A DNA stretch of 39,560 nucleotides from the NCBI GenBank assembly GCA_030037185.1, contig JASHRR010000255.1:1-39560 (forward strand), read 5' to 3'. This DNA comes from Xanthobacteraceae bacterium (GTDB lineage: Bacteria; Pseudomonadota; Alphaproteobacteria; Rhizobiales; Xanthobacteraceae). Numbering within the stretch: the stretch's first letter is position 1; the number at the start of each line of letters is the position of its first letter. The notes under the pieces are model-generated. The model was given only the letters and a program-made list of their open reading frames with translations. It did not search any database and was not told the origin of the DNA. Both the position numbers and the translations under genes were made by a program. This document shows positions 25,399-33,835 of this stretch, piece after piece.

Positions 25399-26187
25399 TC
25401 ACAGCTCGGCATTGGTGTTTGCCTCGCAGATGCCCATCGCGATCTGAAGGCGGCCGGAGTCACGATTGCGCTCGATCAAATGTGTGCATGTGGCTTGCGA
25501 CTCCAGTTGCAAGCCACCCTGCTCACTGCGGGGCGACGGTCCGCCCGATTGCTCGTCCTCGAACTCCTCGCCGGGATGCGCACGGCGACCACCCTGGCCA
25601 GTCGTGAACTCGCCCTGCTCGCCGGCGCGTCCTCCGGATTCGGCCTGAGGCGGCATCAGCGTCGCGCGTTCGGCGACGCGGGACTTCACCATCGCGGCGG
25701 CGTCGCCGACCGGCTGGATGTCAAGGACATGCATGTCGAGGCGGAAATCTTCCACCGCGTTGAGCCTTTCCGACATGCTGCTGAGTACGAAGCGCTGGAG
25801 CCGGAGCAGATCCGGTTTGGTGATTGTCACGGAGCTAATGAACCTGCTTTGGCCGTCGGTTTCGATCGCGTTGGTCCGGCTGAACACCGCATTGTCCGCG
25901 ACGTTGGCTTCGGTCCATTCGCGCAAATGTGACAGATTGCGCGTTTGCACCATTTGGTTGACGTCCCGCTCAATCATCCCCAGGAACTGGCGCACCTCCC
26001 GCTCGTCCAGTTGTTGAGGCTGGCCTTGCTGATGGTGTTGTGCCTCGCCTTGCTGATACTGTTGTTGCTGATGTTGCTGAGATTGCTGTTGTTGCTGAGA
26101 TTGCTGTTGCGCGAAAGCAAACCCGCTCCACATGAGAGCGGTTGCCGCGGATCCCACAACAATCGTTGGGAGCGACTTCATCTGCAT
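25399..26187 (-). CDS. Exported Gln/His-rich protein of unknown function
   Basis: 262 residues. A Sec signal peptide (KSLPTIVVGSAATALMWSGF, cleavage after FAFA) is followed by an unusual segment of about 40 residues made almost only of Gln, His, Ser and Tyr, encoded by repeated CAG/CAA codons. Then comes a folded domain, REVRQFLGMIERDVNQMVQT through WTEANVADNAVFSRTNAI and LNAVEDFRLDMHVLDIQPVG, whose pattern recalls SnoaL/NTF2-like proteins. A hydrophilic Gly/Glu-rich tail ends with two Cys (CTHLIE, GICEAN) that could form a disulfide. The family is not recognised with certainty. GAGGAAC 2-5 bases before ATG 26187 sets the start. It lies downstream of hsp20 on the same strand with a 237-bp gap. 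Confidence 0.8.
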   Translation of the reverse strand: MQMKSLPTIVVGSAATALMWSGFAFAQQQSQQQQQSQQHQQQQYQQGEAQHHQQGQPQQLDEREVRQFLGMIERDVNQMVQTRNLSHLREWTEANVADNAVFSRTNAIETDGQSRFISSVTITKPDLLRLQRFVLSSMSERLNAVEDFRLDMHVLDIQPVGDAAAMVKSRVAERATLMPPQAESGGRAGEQGEFTTGQGGRRAHPGEEFEDEQSGGPSPRSEQGGLQLESQATCTHLIERNRDSGRLQIAMGICEANTNAEL

Positions 26188-26424
26188 TGTTCCTCTAAGA
26201 CGGGTTGATGTTTGCACGCGGAAAGCCAGCGTTGACCGCCGCGCCATACCCGCCGGGATAACAACCCACCTCAATCTTGGTTCTTGGAAGCAACGCTGAA
26301 AGTGACCGAGCTTCCGCGCGTCCAAGGATGCCCGGCCGCCTGGCATTTGCCGCCGCTTGCACGGAGGAAATGCCTGTTCTAGGGTGCGCGTCAGCTGATT
26401 GGAACGTCAAGATCAACCGACGGA

Positions 26425-26931
26425 TCACATCGCTTTCACTTCGATCCGGCGCGTCGCGCGTTGCGCCTCGGGCGGCTTCGGCACGCGGATCGTCAGCACA
26501 CCCTTATCGTAGCGCGCATCGACTTTCTCATCGCGGACCTCGAAGGGCAGTCGGATCGAACGCGCGAACGAGCCAAAACGGCGCTCCATGTAGGTGGCGC
26601 CCCCCTTCTTTTCCTCCTGCTTGGCCATCTTCTCGCCTTTTATGGTGAGCACGTCGCCAGACAGCGTAACCTCGAAGTCCTCCTCATTGAGCCCGGGCAA
26701 CTCGGCGGTCACAACGACCTCTTGCTCGTCCTCGGACACGTCGATCGTTGGCGTGACCGCGCGCCAGTCTCCGCCCATACCTCGCAGACCGCGGCCGAAG
26801 TTGTTGAAGAAGTCATCGAACATGCGGTCGACCTCGCGCCGGAACGACACGAAAGGGTCCGGCATGTCGTCACGTCGGGTGCTGGGCATCGACGATCTCT
26901 CTCGCCACGGCATGAGTGATCCGAAGTCCAT
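26425..26931 (-). CDS. Small heat-shock protein (Hsp20/alpha-crystallin family)
   Basis: 168 residues; an ATP-independent holdase chaperone in the cytosol. The N-terminal arm is MDFGSLMPWRERS... with SFRREVDRMFDDFFNNFGRG. The alpha-crystallin domain runs from about WRAVTPTIDVSEDEQEVVVT through AELPGLNEEDFEVTLSGDVL, TIKGEKMAKQEEKKGG and YMERRFGSFARSIRLPFEV to ARYDKGVLTIRVPKPPEAQR. A short tail with an IEV motif may plug the dimer groove. The length fits class A rhizobial sHsps. AGGAG lies 6 bases before ATG 26931. The leader does not show the conserved elements of a ROSE thermometer. Its neighbours are other stress-type genes. Confidence 0.93.
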   Translation of the reverse strand: MDFGSLMPWRERSSMPSTRRDDMPDPFVSFRREVDRMFDDFFNNFGRGLRGMGGDWRAVTPTIDVSEDEQEVVVTAELPGLNEEDFEVTLSGDVLTIKGEKMAKQEEKKGGATYMERRFGSFARSIRLPFEVRDEKVDARYDKGVLTIRVPKPPEAQRATRRIEVKAM

Positions 26932-27339
26932 GTTGTTCTCCTGTTGCTGTGCTTGTGGTTTTGGTGATTTGCCAGTTGCAAGGCGCCCATAAGATTGTGC
27001 GCGTGCGGGCGCCCCTGCTCGGCGCGGCCACAGCCGTCGACCGCGGCAAATCGAGACGACAGGATCATCGTTCTCGCAGCCCAGCCCGCCCATCGCCGGC
27101 TCGGCGCCGCACCGCGGCGAAAGAGCCGGTGCCGCAACGCTGAGGGCATAACTCCTGCGGTTGTGTTCCGTTGCTTACGTCGTCAGCCTTTGAAGATGGC
27201 GATGGGAACCAGCCGCGCCAGCTTCGCGGCAACCCTCGTCGACCTGCTCGACATCCTTGGACGCCGCCGGCGCCTCTTCGGTCAGTCCCTTGGGGAGGCT
27301 GCGCACGGTACTCCGCGACAAAAGCAGCTCCGACAGGAG
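26932..27339. other. Upstream region of hsp20
   Basis: No supported gene. GGAAC occurs near 27170 on the minus strand, but no CGTT lies at the right distance, so an EcfG promoter is not claimed. The left part carries the hsp20 leader. Confidence 0.35.
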
Positions 27340-27432
27340 AGAAGCTGAAAGCCACGGTTGTGCATCCTGCCGGAGTAACTCGCGGAATGAGTCGCTGTCA
27401 TAAGCCTTGTCGCCAAGCACCTTTTTGATGCC
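27340..27432 (-). pseudogene. IS5-like transposase relic, internal fragment
   Basis: The minus strand reads GIKKVLGDKAYDSDSFRELL, the block around the second catalytic Asp (GDKAYDS) of IS5-family transposases. It then dissolves into an out-of-frame remainder. No start, no upstream domain and no terminal repeats were found. Confidence 0.6.
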
Positions 27433-27626
27433 GGCCATCATGCTCACGTACCATCCTCTGGCTCGCATAAAACCGCGCCTTGGCGCGGTTGCAGAGGCGG
27501 TGGAGGACATCAAGCGGTCACGCATCGCGAGCTTTTCGGTCCGCGAACGCGAGCGCAGGTCTGAGGCCAGCATTGTGTTGGACACCCGAGGAAAAAGCCG
27601 TGCGGCTGCTGGAGCACACAAGGTCT

Positions 27627-27828
27627 AGCACCCCCGTGATCCCGGGTCGGTTCGAATCGCAAGAAACCCATGCGTTACGACAAAAAAGCCCGCAAGGGCC
27701 GCAACGTCGTTGAGCGCTGTCTACTGCCGACTCAAAGATTTTGGGCGCATTGCCACGCGCTACGACAAACTCGCTCGAAACTTTTTTCCAGCGTCTGCCT
27801 AATCGCCGCCGTGGTTTACTGGATTTGA
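27627..27828 (+). pseudogene. IS5-like transposase relic, C-terminal fragment
   Basis: Plus-strand frames give PVIPGR, then MRYDKKARKGRNVVERC, then YCRLKDFGRIATRYDKLARN and finally SVCLIAAVVYWI with a stop at 27826-27828. This is the usual IS5/IS427-type C-terminus with the catalytic Glu in the VVERC position, broken by at least three frameshifts. It points away from the other IS5 fragment about 200 bp to the left, so the two are either separate copies or a rearranged one. Confidence 0.65.
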
Positions 27829-28506
27829 GCTAATTGAGCCCGGACCCTACAGCGGGATCGCCATGTCGGAAACGTTCGGCTCCGCATGCCATGGCGCCGG
27901 GCGCGTCATGTCGCGCCACAAGGCCACACAGACGATCGATTACAATCGTCTGCGCCAGGAGCTCCATGACATGGGGAGAGGTGCGCCTATATGGGATTTC
28001 CGATCCACGAGCTCACCACAATCGACAATCGTCTCTGTCCGGTCCGGCAAAAGATCGCCGGTGCCGTCCCCGAACAGAACGCTATCATTTTCCCTGCGCT
28101 GCGGCGACGAACAGGCTTTCGGGGTCTCTGAGATGAAACTCAACGCCACGCGCCGCCCGATCGGACCTGCTGCCTGTCGTCGCATCGACCCCTGGGCCAT
28201 GTGCAGGTTCGTGCCGGACACCGTCATCGCGCCGCGGGTTGCGCCGCATTGATTTGAACGACGGATGCCACCTGTAATGTAAGCGAGCCGCGAACACCCC
28301 TGACATAGGCTGAAACATCCGCTTCGCCAGCCCGAAACATCCGCTTCGCCTGCGTCGCTGCGACTTTTTGGCGGACGGCGCTTATCTGCTTCGCAGGAAC
28401 GGGGCGACGGCCCGGAAGGTTTCACCTTGACGAGTGAGAACCTTCGCACAACACGCCGTTTGTAGGTGGCAAACCGTGCGCAGCGACCAATTGTTGAGTA
28501 ACCGCC
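27829..28506. other. Non-coding stretch with a short direct repeat
   Basis: No supported gene, although a plus frame at 27863-28252 is open. GAAACATCCGCTTCGCC occurs twice at 28312-28328 and 28334-28350 (22-bp period). Confidence 0.4.
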
Positions 28507-28911
28507 ATGCCGCCGGATGCCAGCGTCAAGAAGGTCAGCAGCAACACGTCGCCTCGGGGGGAGATGGGGCAAATCTATCTCACCTCGGGCAAGCGCGTAT
28601 CGATGCGGCTGTGGAAGAACGAGCGGCCGCAAGAGATGCCCGTCAGCGAACGCGATTATGAGACGGTCGGCTATATGATCTCCGGCCGCGCCGAGCTCGA
28701 CCTCGAGGGCCAGACCATCCGCCTTGAGCCGGGCGATTCGTGGCTGGTGCCGGCCGGCGCCCGGCACGTTTATCGCATATTGGAGCCCCTTACGGCCGTC
28801 GAGGCGACAGCGCCGCCCGCGCAAGTCCATGGCCGCGACACGGCGCCAACCCCGCACGCATCGGCCGGCGCCCAACCATCCCCCGCACCGGGGAGGGGAA
28901 GGGCGAGGTAG
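28507..28911 (+). CDS. Cupin-domain protein
   Basis: 134 residues. The single conserved barrel runs through MRLWKNERPQEMPVSERDYE, TVGYMISGRAELDLEGQTIR and LEPGDSWLVPAGARHVYRIL, a cupin pattern in which the first motif has few His and the second keeps only the His in ARHVY. Metal binding is therefore doubtful; a sensor or isomerase-like role cannot be chosen. The last 30 residues (APTPHASAGAQPSPAPGRGR) are low complexity and come from a REP-like sequence, so the ancestral protein probably ended near EATAPPAQV. The ribosome-binding site is weak. The next gene starts 30 bp later, probably the same operon. Confidence 0.75.
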   Translation: MPPDASVKKVSSNTSPRGEMGQIYLTSGKRVSMRLWKNERPQEMPVSERDYETVGYMISGRAELDLEGQTIRLEPGDSWLVPAGARHVYRILEPLTAVEATAPPAQVHGRDTAPTPHASAGAQPSPAPGRGRAR

Positions 28912-28941
28912 CGCCAAAAGCAATCGAAGGAGGCAACAGCT

Positions 28942-29472
28942 ATGGCAACGACCGGCCTCGAAGTCTTTGACAGGACGCTGCATACGACCAATCTGTGGCT
29001 CGACGAGATCTGTGCCGAGATTGGTCCCGATAAGCATTTGGCGTGGCATGTGCTGGGAGCCGTGCTTCGCTCCATCCGCGACGAGCTGCTGATAGGCCAG
29101 TCTGCCCATCTCGCGGCCCAGCTGCCCCTCCTGGTGCGCGGGGCGTATTTCGACCAATATCGGCCCGCCGCGCAGCCGGTCGCGGAACGCTCGCAAGAGG
29201 ATTTCATCGCCCGCATTCGCGAGGAGCTGGCAGCCACACGACCCGTCAGGCCGGACCTCGCTGCCACCGCAGTGATGCGGACACTCAACCGCCACATCAC
29301 CGAAGGCCAGATCAAGAAGGTACGCGACGCGCTCCCCAAGAGCATACGCGCCTTATGGCCCGAGCCGGAACGGTCCTCTCCTCACGCTCCCGCGCAGGAG
29401 GGAAAGGCGACCTCGATTACGGGGGAAGAGGGCAGGCAGGAGGCAAGCGCAACGGCGCGGCCTCCCGCATAA
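28942..29472 (+). CDS. DUF2267 family protein
   Basis: 176 residues. The DUF2267 domain is clear: GLEVFDRTLHTTNLWLDEIC, HLAWHVLGAVLRSIRDELLI, AHLAAQLPLLVRGAYFDQY, SQEDFIARIREEL, and VMRTLNRHITEGQIKKVRDA followed by LPKSIRALWP. The family is a small helical domain, common beside stress genes in rhizobia and actinobacteria, with no proven biochemical role. The C-terminal 35 residues (HAPAQEGKATS...) are low complexity and overlap a REP-like GC-rich sequence, as in the preceding gene. GGAGG lies 9 bases before the ATG. Confidence 0.88.
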   Translation: MATTGLEVFDRTLHTTNLWLDEICAEIGPDKHLAWHVLGAVLRSIRDELLIGQSAHLAAQLPLLVRGAYFDQYRPAAQPVAERSQEDFIARIREELAATRPVRPDLAATAVMRTLNRHITEGQIKKVRDALPKSIRALWPEPERSSPHAPAQEGKATSITGEEGRQEASATARPPA

Positions 29473-29560
29473 AAGAACCGCCCCGCCCGCCAAATCATTC
29501 CCGAGATGGATCCCGCCGAGGCGACAGAGCGTCAACCCGCCGCAACATGGCTGGCGCAAT

Positions 29561-29586
29561 CTAGCCCGAACTAAAGTTCGGTCTAG
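29561..29586. terminator. Long palindrome between convergent genes, possible bidirectional terminator
   Basis: CTAGCCCGAACT-AA-AGTTCGGTCTAG is a near-perfect palindrome with 12-base arms and one mismatch. It lies just where the DUF2267 gene and the TPP enzyme gene converge and includes the latter's stop codon. No T-run follows on either side, so it may slow RNA polymerase or protect the 3' end rather than terminate strongly. Confidence 0.4.
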
Positions 29587-31307
29587 CCGCGCCGCTTCTT
29601 CTCTGCATCGTCCCACGCCGTGAGCGGCTGAAAATCCGGCACGAAGCCGAGGCCTTTGCGTGCGTCGGAGGAGACGGCCGCTTGCGAGGTCACCACATCG
29701 ACGAGGGCCGGGGCGTTGGCAAAGGCGCTGCGCAGCGCGTCGGCAAGCTCGGTGGCGGCCTCGACCCTCTGGCCATGGGCGCCAAGCGCACGCGCCATCG
29801 CGGCGTAATCGGAGTGGCGCAGCGTGGTGCCGACCACCCGGCCGCCATAGTTCGCCTCCTGGTCGTAACGCTCGATGTTCCAGGCCGCATTGTTGGATAC
29901 GATGAACACGGCCTTGGCACCGTGACGCACGGCCGTATCGATCTCCATGGCATTGATCCCGAAGGCGCCGTCGCCATTGACGGAGATCACCTGCCGATGC
30001 GGGAACGCGAGCGCGGCCGCCACCGCAAACGGCACACCGACGCCGAGACAGCCGAACGCGCCCGCATCCATATAGGTATGAGACCTCAGGCCAACGCGGG
30101 CGAAGCTCAACAGATCCCCGCCGTCCGCGATCGCGATGTGATCAGGGGCCGCGACTTCCGCGATGGCGTCGAAGATGGCGCGCGGGTGGATCTTGCCGTC
30201 GGCGCCGACCCTCTCGTTGGCAGCGCCGGAAGGCGCCGTCCGCTTGCGATGCCTGTGGCGCAGCACGTCCGCCCAGGCAACATCGACGTTGGACCGGCGA
30301 TTGCCCGCCGCTTCCAATATCGCTCGCAGCGCGAGAGCCGGCGTCGCCATGATCTCCGGCTGGCCGCGGCGGTTGTCGATCAGCTCGCTCGCTGTGTCGG
30401 CGATGCGAATGAACCGCGCGTTCGGGAATACCGCGGGCGAACCGTAGCCGAGCTGATAGTCGAGCTTGCGCCCGATCAGCACAACGACGTCGGCATCCGT
30501 CATGGCGGCAGCCCGCATAGCGCCGACCACGGCCGGATGATCTGCTGGCACCAGCCCGCGGCTTTCCTGGGTATCGAGATAGAGAGCACCGGTGGCATCG
30601 AGCAGGCGCACCAGCTCGGTACCGGCGCTTCTCGCGCCGCGTCCGGTGATGACCAGCGGGCATCGCGCCGACCACAGGACATCGACCGCCACGGCGATAT
30701 CGGCGGAGTCGGGCGGCAGGACACGCGGCGGTTTCGCTGTCATCCATTCATCGAGCACGAGCTGCCGCGGCACTGAAGTGCGCAGCACGTCCGTTGGAAT
30801 CTCGATGTAGACCGGGCCCGGCTCACCTGCGTCGCCCATCGCCCGGGCAACGGCTTCATCAAGCTCGCGCACCACCTGCTCGGCAACCCGCGCGGTGCGT
30901 GCGGTGCGGGTCACGGGGCGCAGAAGATCAACGTGGGGAATATCCTGCAGCGGCCCCATATTGGCCTGCGGCCGCGATGTGCAGCCGCCGATCAAGAGGA
31001 CAGGAGCGCGGGCAAGCGAAGCATTGGCCACGGCAGTAACCGTGTTGGTCACGCCCGGCCCCGCGGTCGCCATGGCAACGCCGAGGGCGCCGGTCAATTC
31101 CGCATGCGCATGGGCCATGTGCACAGCCGCAGCTTCATGGCGAACGTCGATGATACGGATACCCGCCCCCGCCACGTGATCCCACACCGGCTGGATATGG
31201 CCGCCCTGGAGGCCGAAGATGCGGTCGACGCCGCGCGCTTTAAGAAAGCGCGCGACCCACGCGGCGGTGGCAGTCTCGTCGGCGTTGAGGTCGATGGCGG
31301 TGTTCAT
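29583..31307 (-). CDS. Thiamine-diphosphate-dependent enzyme (acetolactate synthase-like)
   Basis: 574 residues with the three TPP-enzyme domains. The Pyr domain has [17 protein letters not shown] and the catalytic Glu in [16 protein letters not shown], then [20 protein letters not shown]. The middle domain runs from about residue 190 ([20 protein letters not shown]). The PP domain has [20 protein letters not shown] and the TPP motif [15 protein letters not shown]...[11 protein letters not shown] (GDG to NN). Acetolactate synthase, benzoylformate decarboxylase and oxalyl-CoA decarboxylase are relatives; the sequence does not decide between them. AGGA lies 7 bases before the ATG. It is transcribed with, and 192 bp after, the acyl-CoA ligase, so a shared acid-degradation pathway is likely. 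Confidence 0.88.
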   Translation of the reverse strand: MNTAIDLNADETATAAWVARFLKARGVDRIFGLQGGHIQPVWDHVAGAGIRIIDVRHEAAAVHMAHAHAELTGALGVAMATAGPGVTNTVTAVANASLARAPVLLIGGCTSRPQANMGPLQDIPHVDLLRPVTRTARTARVAEQVVRELDEAVARAMGDAGEPGPVYIEIPTDVLRTSVPRQLVLDEWMTAKPPRVLPPDSADIAVAVDVLWSARCPLVITGRGARSAGTELVRLLDATGALYLDTQESRGLVPADHPAVVGAMRAAAMTDADVVVLIGRKLDYQLGYGSPAVFPNARFIRIADTASELIDNRRGQPEIMATPALALRAILEAAGNRRSNVDVAWADVLRHRHRKRTAPSGAANERVGADGKIHPRAIFDAIAEVAAPDHIAIADGGDLLSFARVGLRSHTYMDAGAFGCLGVGVPFAVAAALAFPHRQVISVNGDGAFGINAMEIDTAVRHGAKAVFIVSNNAAWNIERYDQEANYGGRVVGTTLRHSDYAAMARALGAHGQRVEAATELADALRSAFANAPALVDVVTSQAAVSSDARKGLGFVPDFQPLTAWDDAEKKRRG

Positions 31308-31499
31308 ATCGATTCCTGATCGCAGCGGGCCCCTGGAATGGAGGGGGCAAAGCTACCGGGGCCTTCGGCCGCCCGATGACCCCGCTCCGCCTGCCCACCG
31401 CACCCCGCCCTACCCTCCGCGCTTGCAACAAGGGTCAACGGGCACGGCGCGCACAGCGCGCCTTTTCCTACCCCACCAGCGTTCCAGTCGTTCGATCCT

Positions 31500-33056
31500 C
31501 TAGACTCCCGAAAACCTCGCCTTCAGCACCCGATGCAAAATCTTGCCGGTGGCGGTGCGCGGCATATCGTCGTCGTTGATGAATGCAACGGACCGCGGGC
31601 GCTTGTAGCCGGCGATGCGGTCCCGGCACCAGGCCACAAGCTCGGCCTCGGCAACAGCGGCGCCCGCGTGTGCGACCACCACGGCATGGACCCGCTCCCC
31701 CCATTTCGGGTCGGGCACGCCGATTACCGCGACCTCCTTGACGCTCGGATGCGAGCCCATGAGGTTCTCGACCTCTGAAGGGTAGACGTTCTCGCCGCCC
31801 GAGATGATCATGTTGCTCTTGCGGTCGACCAGATAGTAGAAACCGTCCGCATCGCGGCGGGCGAGATCGCCGACCGAGCAATAGCCGCCGCGGAACGCCT
31901 GCACGCTCGTGTCCGGCAGCTTCCAGTAGCCGTCGAAGGTGTAGGGGTTGCACGAATAGAGTTCGCCGGTCTCGCCGTCCCTGACCTCGTCGCCGGCCGC
32001 ATCAACCAGGCGGATCGGTGACGAGCCCACACATTCGCGGCCGACCGAGCCGAGCTTGGTCAACTGTTCCGGCGGATGAAGCATCGTGACCCAGCCGGTT
32101 TCGGTCGAACCGTAGAGTTCGAACAGGCCGGAGTTGCGGAAACAGTCCATGATGGCGAGCTTGGTGTCGCGCCGCGCCGGCGCCGAGGACACCAAGAGCT
32201 TGGTGACCCGGTCCACGTTGTATTTTGCGCGTATTGCGGCCGGCAGGGCGAGCATCACGATGTAGTGCGTCGGCACCAGGGAGGTGAAGCTCGCGCCGCT
32301 CTCGCCCAACGTGCGCAGGAGATGCTCGGGGTCGAAGCTCCTGCGCGAATAAACCGTGCAAGCCGCGCCGCAATAGGCGAAGGCACCGAAAAAAAACAAC
32401 GAATTGGCATGGCACATGGGCATCACCAGAAGCGCGGTGTCGCGCCGGCCGAATCCCATTTCGACGTTGGTGATGAGCGCAAGATGGGCGTTGCCCTGGT
32501 GGCTGCGTATCGCGCCTTTCGGCTTGCCGGTGGTGCCTGAGGTGTACATCAGGGTCGAGGCCTCGGCGAGCTCAACCTTGGTGTTCGGCTCGCTGTCGCG
32601 CGCTGCGGCAAGCACGTCTTCGTAGGCGCGATATCCCGGCGGACAGGTGGCGGCGCCGAAGTGAATGAAATTGTGCGCCGGGACCGAAAGGCCCGGGCGC
32701 GCCTGCTCTACCGATTGGAGGAGATCATGCTGAACAATGAACGCCGCCGCCTCGGCGTCCTCCACGATGTAGCGGACCTCCTCACCGAGGAGGCGGAAGT
32801 TGATCGGCACCGCGATGAGTCCGGCCTTCGCCGTCGCCGCGTAGATCTCCAGCCACTCGACGCAGTTGTAGGCCAGCACTGCGATACGGTCGCCCTTCGC
32901 CAGTCCCATTCCGAGAAGCGCATTGGCGAGCCGGCACGACCGCCCATTCCATTCCCGGAACGTCATCGTGCGTTCAAGGTCACGGGCGCCGACCTTGTCC
33001 GGCAGGACGCGGGCGTAAAAGCGCAGAACTTCGCCGATGTTAGGCAATGGACGCAT
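31500..33056 (-). CDS. AMP-forming acyl-CoA synthetase
   Basis: 518 residues of the ANL superfamily; activates a carboxylic acid with ATP to the acyl-AMP and then to the CoA thioester. The P-loop is TLMYTSGTTGKPKGAIRSHQ, the adenine-binding stretch is LFELYGSTETGWVTML, the A7/A8 hinge is YCSVGDLARRDADGFYYLVD with RKSNMIISGGENVYPSEVEN, and the catalytic Lys lies in PRTATGKILHRVLKARF at the C-terminus. All catalytic parts are present. The substrate is not evident; medium-chain or aromatic acids are common for this branch. The start ATG 33056 (MRPLPNIGEVLRFYA) has only a weak GGGTCGG upstream. It precedes the TPP enzyme on the same strand. Confidence 0.9.
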   Translation of the reverse strand: MRPLPNIGEVLRFYARVLPDKVGARDLERTMTFREWNGRSCRLANALLGMGLAKGDRIAVLAYNCVEWLEIYAATAKAGLIAVPINFRLLGEEVRYIVEDAEAAAFIVQHDLLQSVEQARPGLSVPAHNFIHFGAATCPPGYRAYEDVLAAARDSEPNTKVELAEASTLMYTSGTTGKPKGAIRSHQGNAHLALITNVEMGFGRRDTALLVMPMCHANSLFFFGAFAYCGAACTVYSRRSFDPEHLLRTLGESGASFTSLVPTHYIVMLALPAAIRAKYNVDRVTKLLVSSAPARRDTKLAIMDCFRNSGLFELYGSTETGWVTMLHPPEQLTKLGSVGRECVGSSPIRLVDAAGDEVRDGETGELYSCNPYTFDGYWKLPDTSVQAFRGGYCSVGDLARRDADGFYYLVDRKSNMIISGGENVYPSEVENLMGSHPSVKEVAVIGVPDPKWGERVHAVVVAHAGAAVAEAELVAWCRDRIAGYKRPRSVAFINDDDMPRTATGKILHRVLKARFSGV

Positions 33057-33182
33057 CGCAACCGACCCAAAGAGATTTATCCGCCGGGAGTTTCGAATTT
33101 ATCGCAGCGGTACACAAAGGTGTCATCGCCCCGCCTTGACCAATGCCGCAACCATACGAGGTTGTCCGGTAATGATCGATCT

Positions 33183-33430
33183 AAGTTTGCCACCGGCCGC
33201 CGGCCGACCCCGCCGTGAATGAAACGGTCTTCCACCGTGCCGTCTCTGTCATAAATTTTTGAACGCCGTCGCACGAAGGTCGGCTTCTGCCCGTATCTAA
33301 GTTGGACCCGCGGTACCTCGAACACCCCACTGCGGCCAAGGTGGCATCGCCGCCCTCGGATCCCGTTTTCTAGAGTTCATCCGTGAGCGGTCCCCACGCC
33401 GGCAGCGCAGGTGTGAAACGCAAGAACGAT
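33183..33430 (+). repeat. IS110-type 5' non-coding region, copy 1 (attached to the transposase relic)
   Basis: This 248-bp segment lies directly upstream of the IS110 transposase start and is repeated, diverged, at 35636-35900. Shared blocks include the CACCGGCCGC start, ATGAATGAAACGGT-like DNA, GGTCGGCTT, TACCTCGAACACCCC and CCCCACGCCGGCAGCGCAGG ending AAGAACGAT. A small hairpin ACGGT-cttcc-ACCGT is at 33224-33238. In IS110 elements the left-end non-coding region encodes the bridge RNA, so this segment may be a relic of one. Confidence 0.65.
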
Positions 33431-33835
33431 GGACGTGATGCATGAGCGAGTTGCCGGTCTTGATGTGCACAAGGAAACGATCGTTGCCTGCGTACGGATC
33501 ATGGCCGGTGGTAAGGCAAGTCGCGAGTGCCGGACATTCGACACGACGACGACCTGGTCTGGAGGCGTTGCTGAGCTGGCTGACGGAGAGCGGGTGCGCC
33601 GGTGGCAATGGAAGCGAGGGGTCTATTGGAAGCCGGTGTAGAATATGCGACGGCAAGTTCGAGCTGCTCGTGGCCAATGCCAGGCAGATCAAGAACGTTC
33701 CCGGCCGCAAGACGGACATGAACGACGCCACGTGGGCGGCCGATGCACCGACCTCGCCCGTGGCCACGACTCCACAGACGAGGCAGCGCAGAAAGTGGGG
33801 CGTGCGACGGCGGGTCGGAGCAAACGCGTCTGCTC
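33429..33835 (+). pseudogene. IS110-family transposase, frameshifted and truncated
   Basis: The start MDVMHERVAGLDVHKETIVA is a textbook IS110 N-terminus, with the first acidic residue of the DEDD RuvC-like site in GLDVHK. Frames then switch: GLEALLSWLTESGCA continues in the second frame, the Glu region VAMEA..GVYWKPV is split between frames, and KFELLVANARQIKNVPGRKT with DMNDATWAAD follows in another. The Tnp_20 serine domain is absent. The remaining DNA stops at the 3' end of the SMP-30 gene, so the element was cut when that junction formed. It cannot be active. Confidence 0.8.

Noticed and set aside
26932..27000. ROSE-type RNA thermometer before hsp20
   Set aside because: ROSE leaders have a conserved U(U/C)GCU strand pairing with the ribosome-binding site. 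The leader here (CAAGCACAGCAACAGGAG) offers no such partner.
28312..28350. Possible CRISPR-like repeat (17 bp, twice)
   Set aside because: Only two copies with a 5-bp gap; no spacers of proper size and no cas genes in the window.
27940..29295. 451-codon minus-strand frame
   Set aside because: Antisense to the cupin and DUF2267 genes and crossing the gap before them; composition is shadow-like and no family is visible.
29682..30776. 364-codon plus-strand frame
   Set aside because: Antisense shadow of the TPP enzyme.
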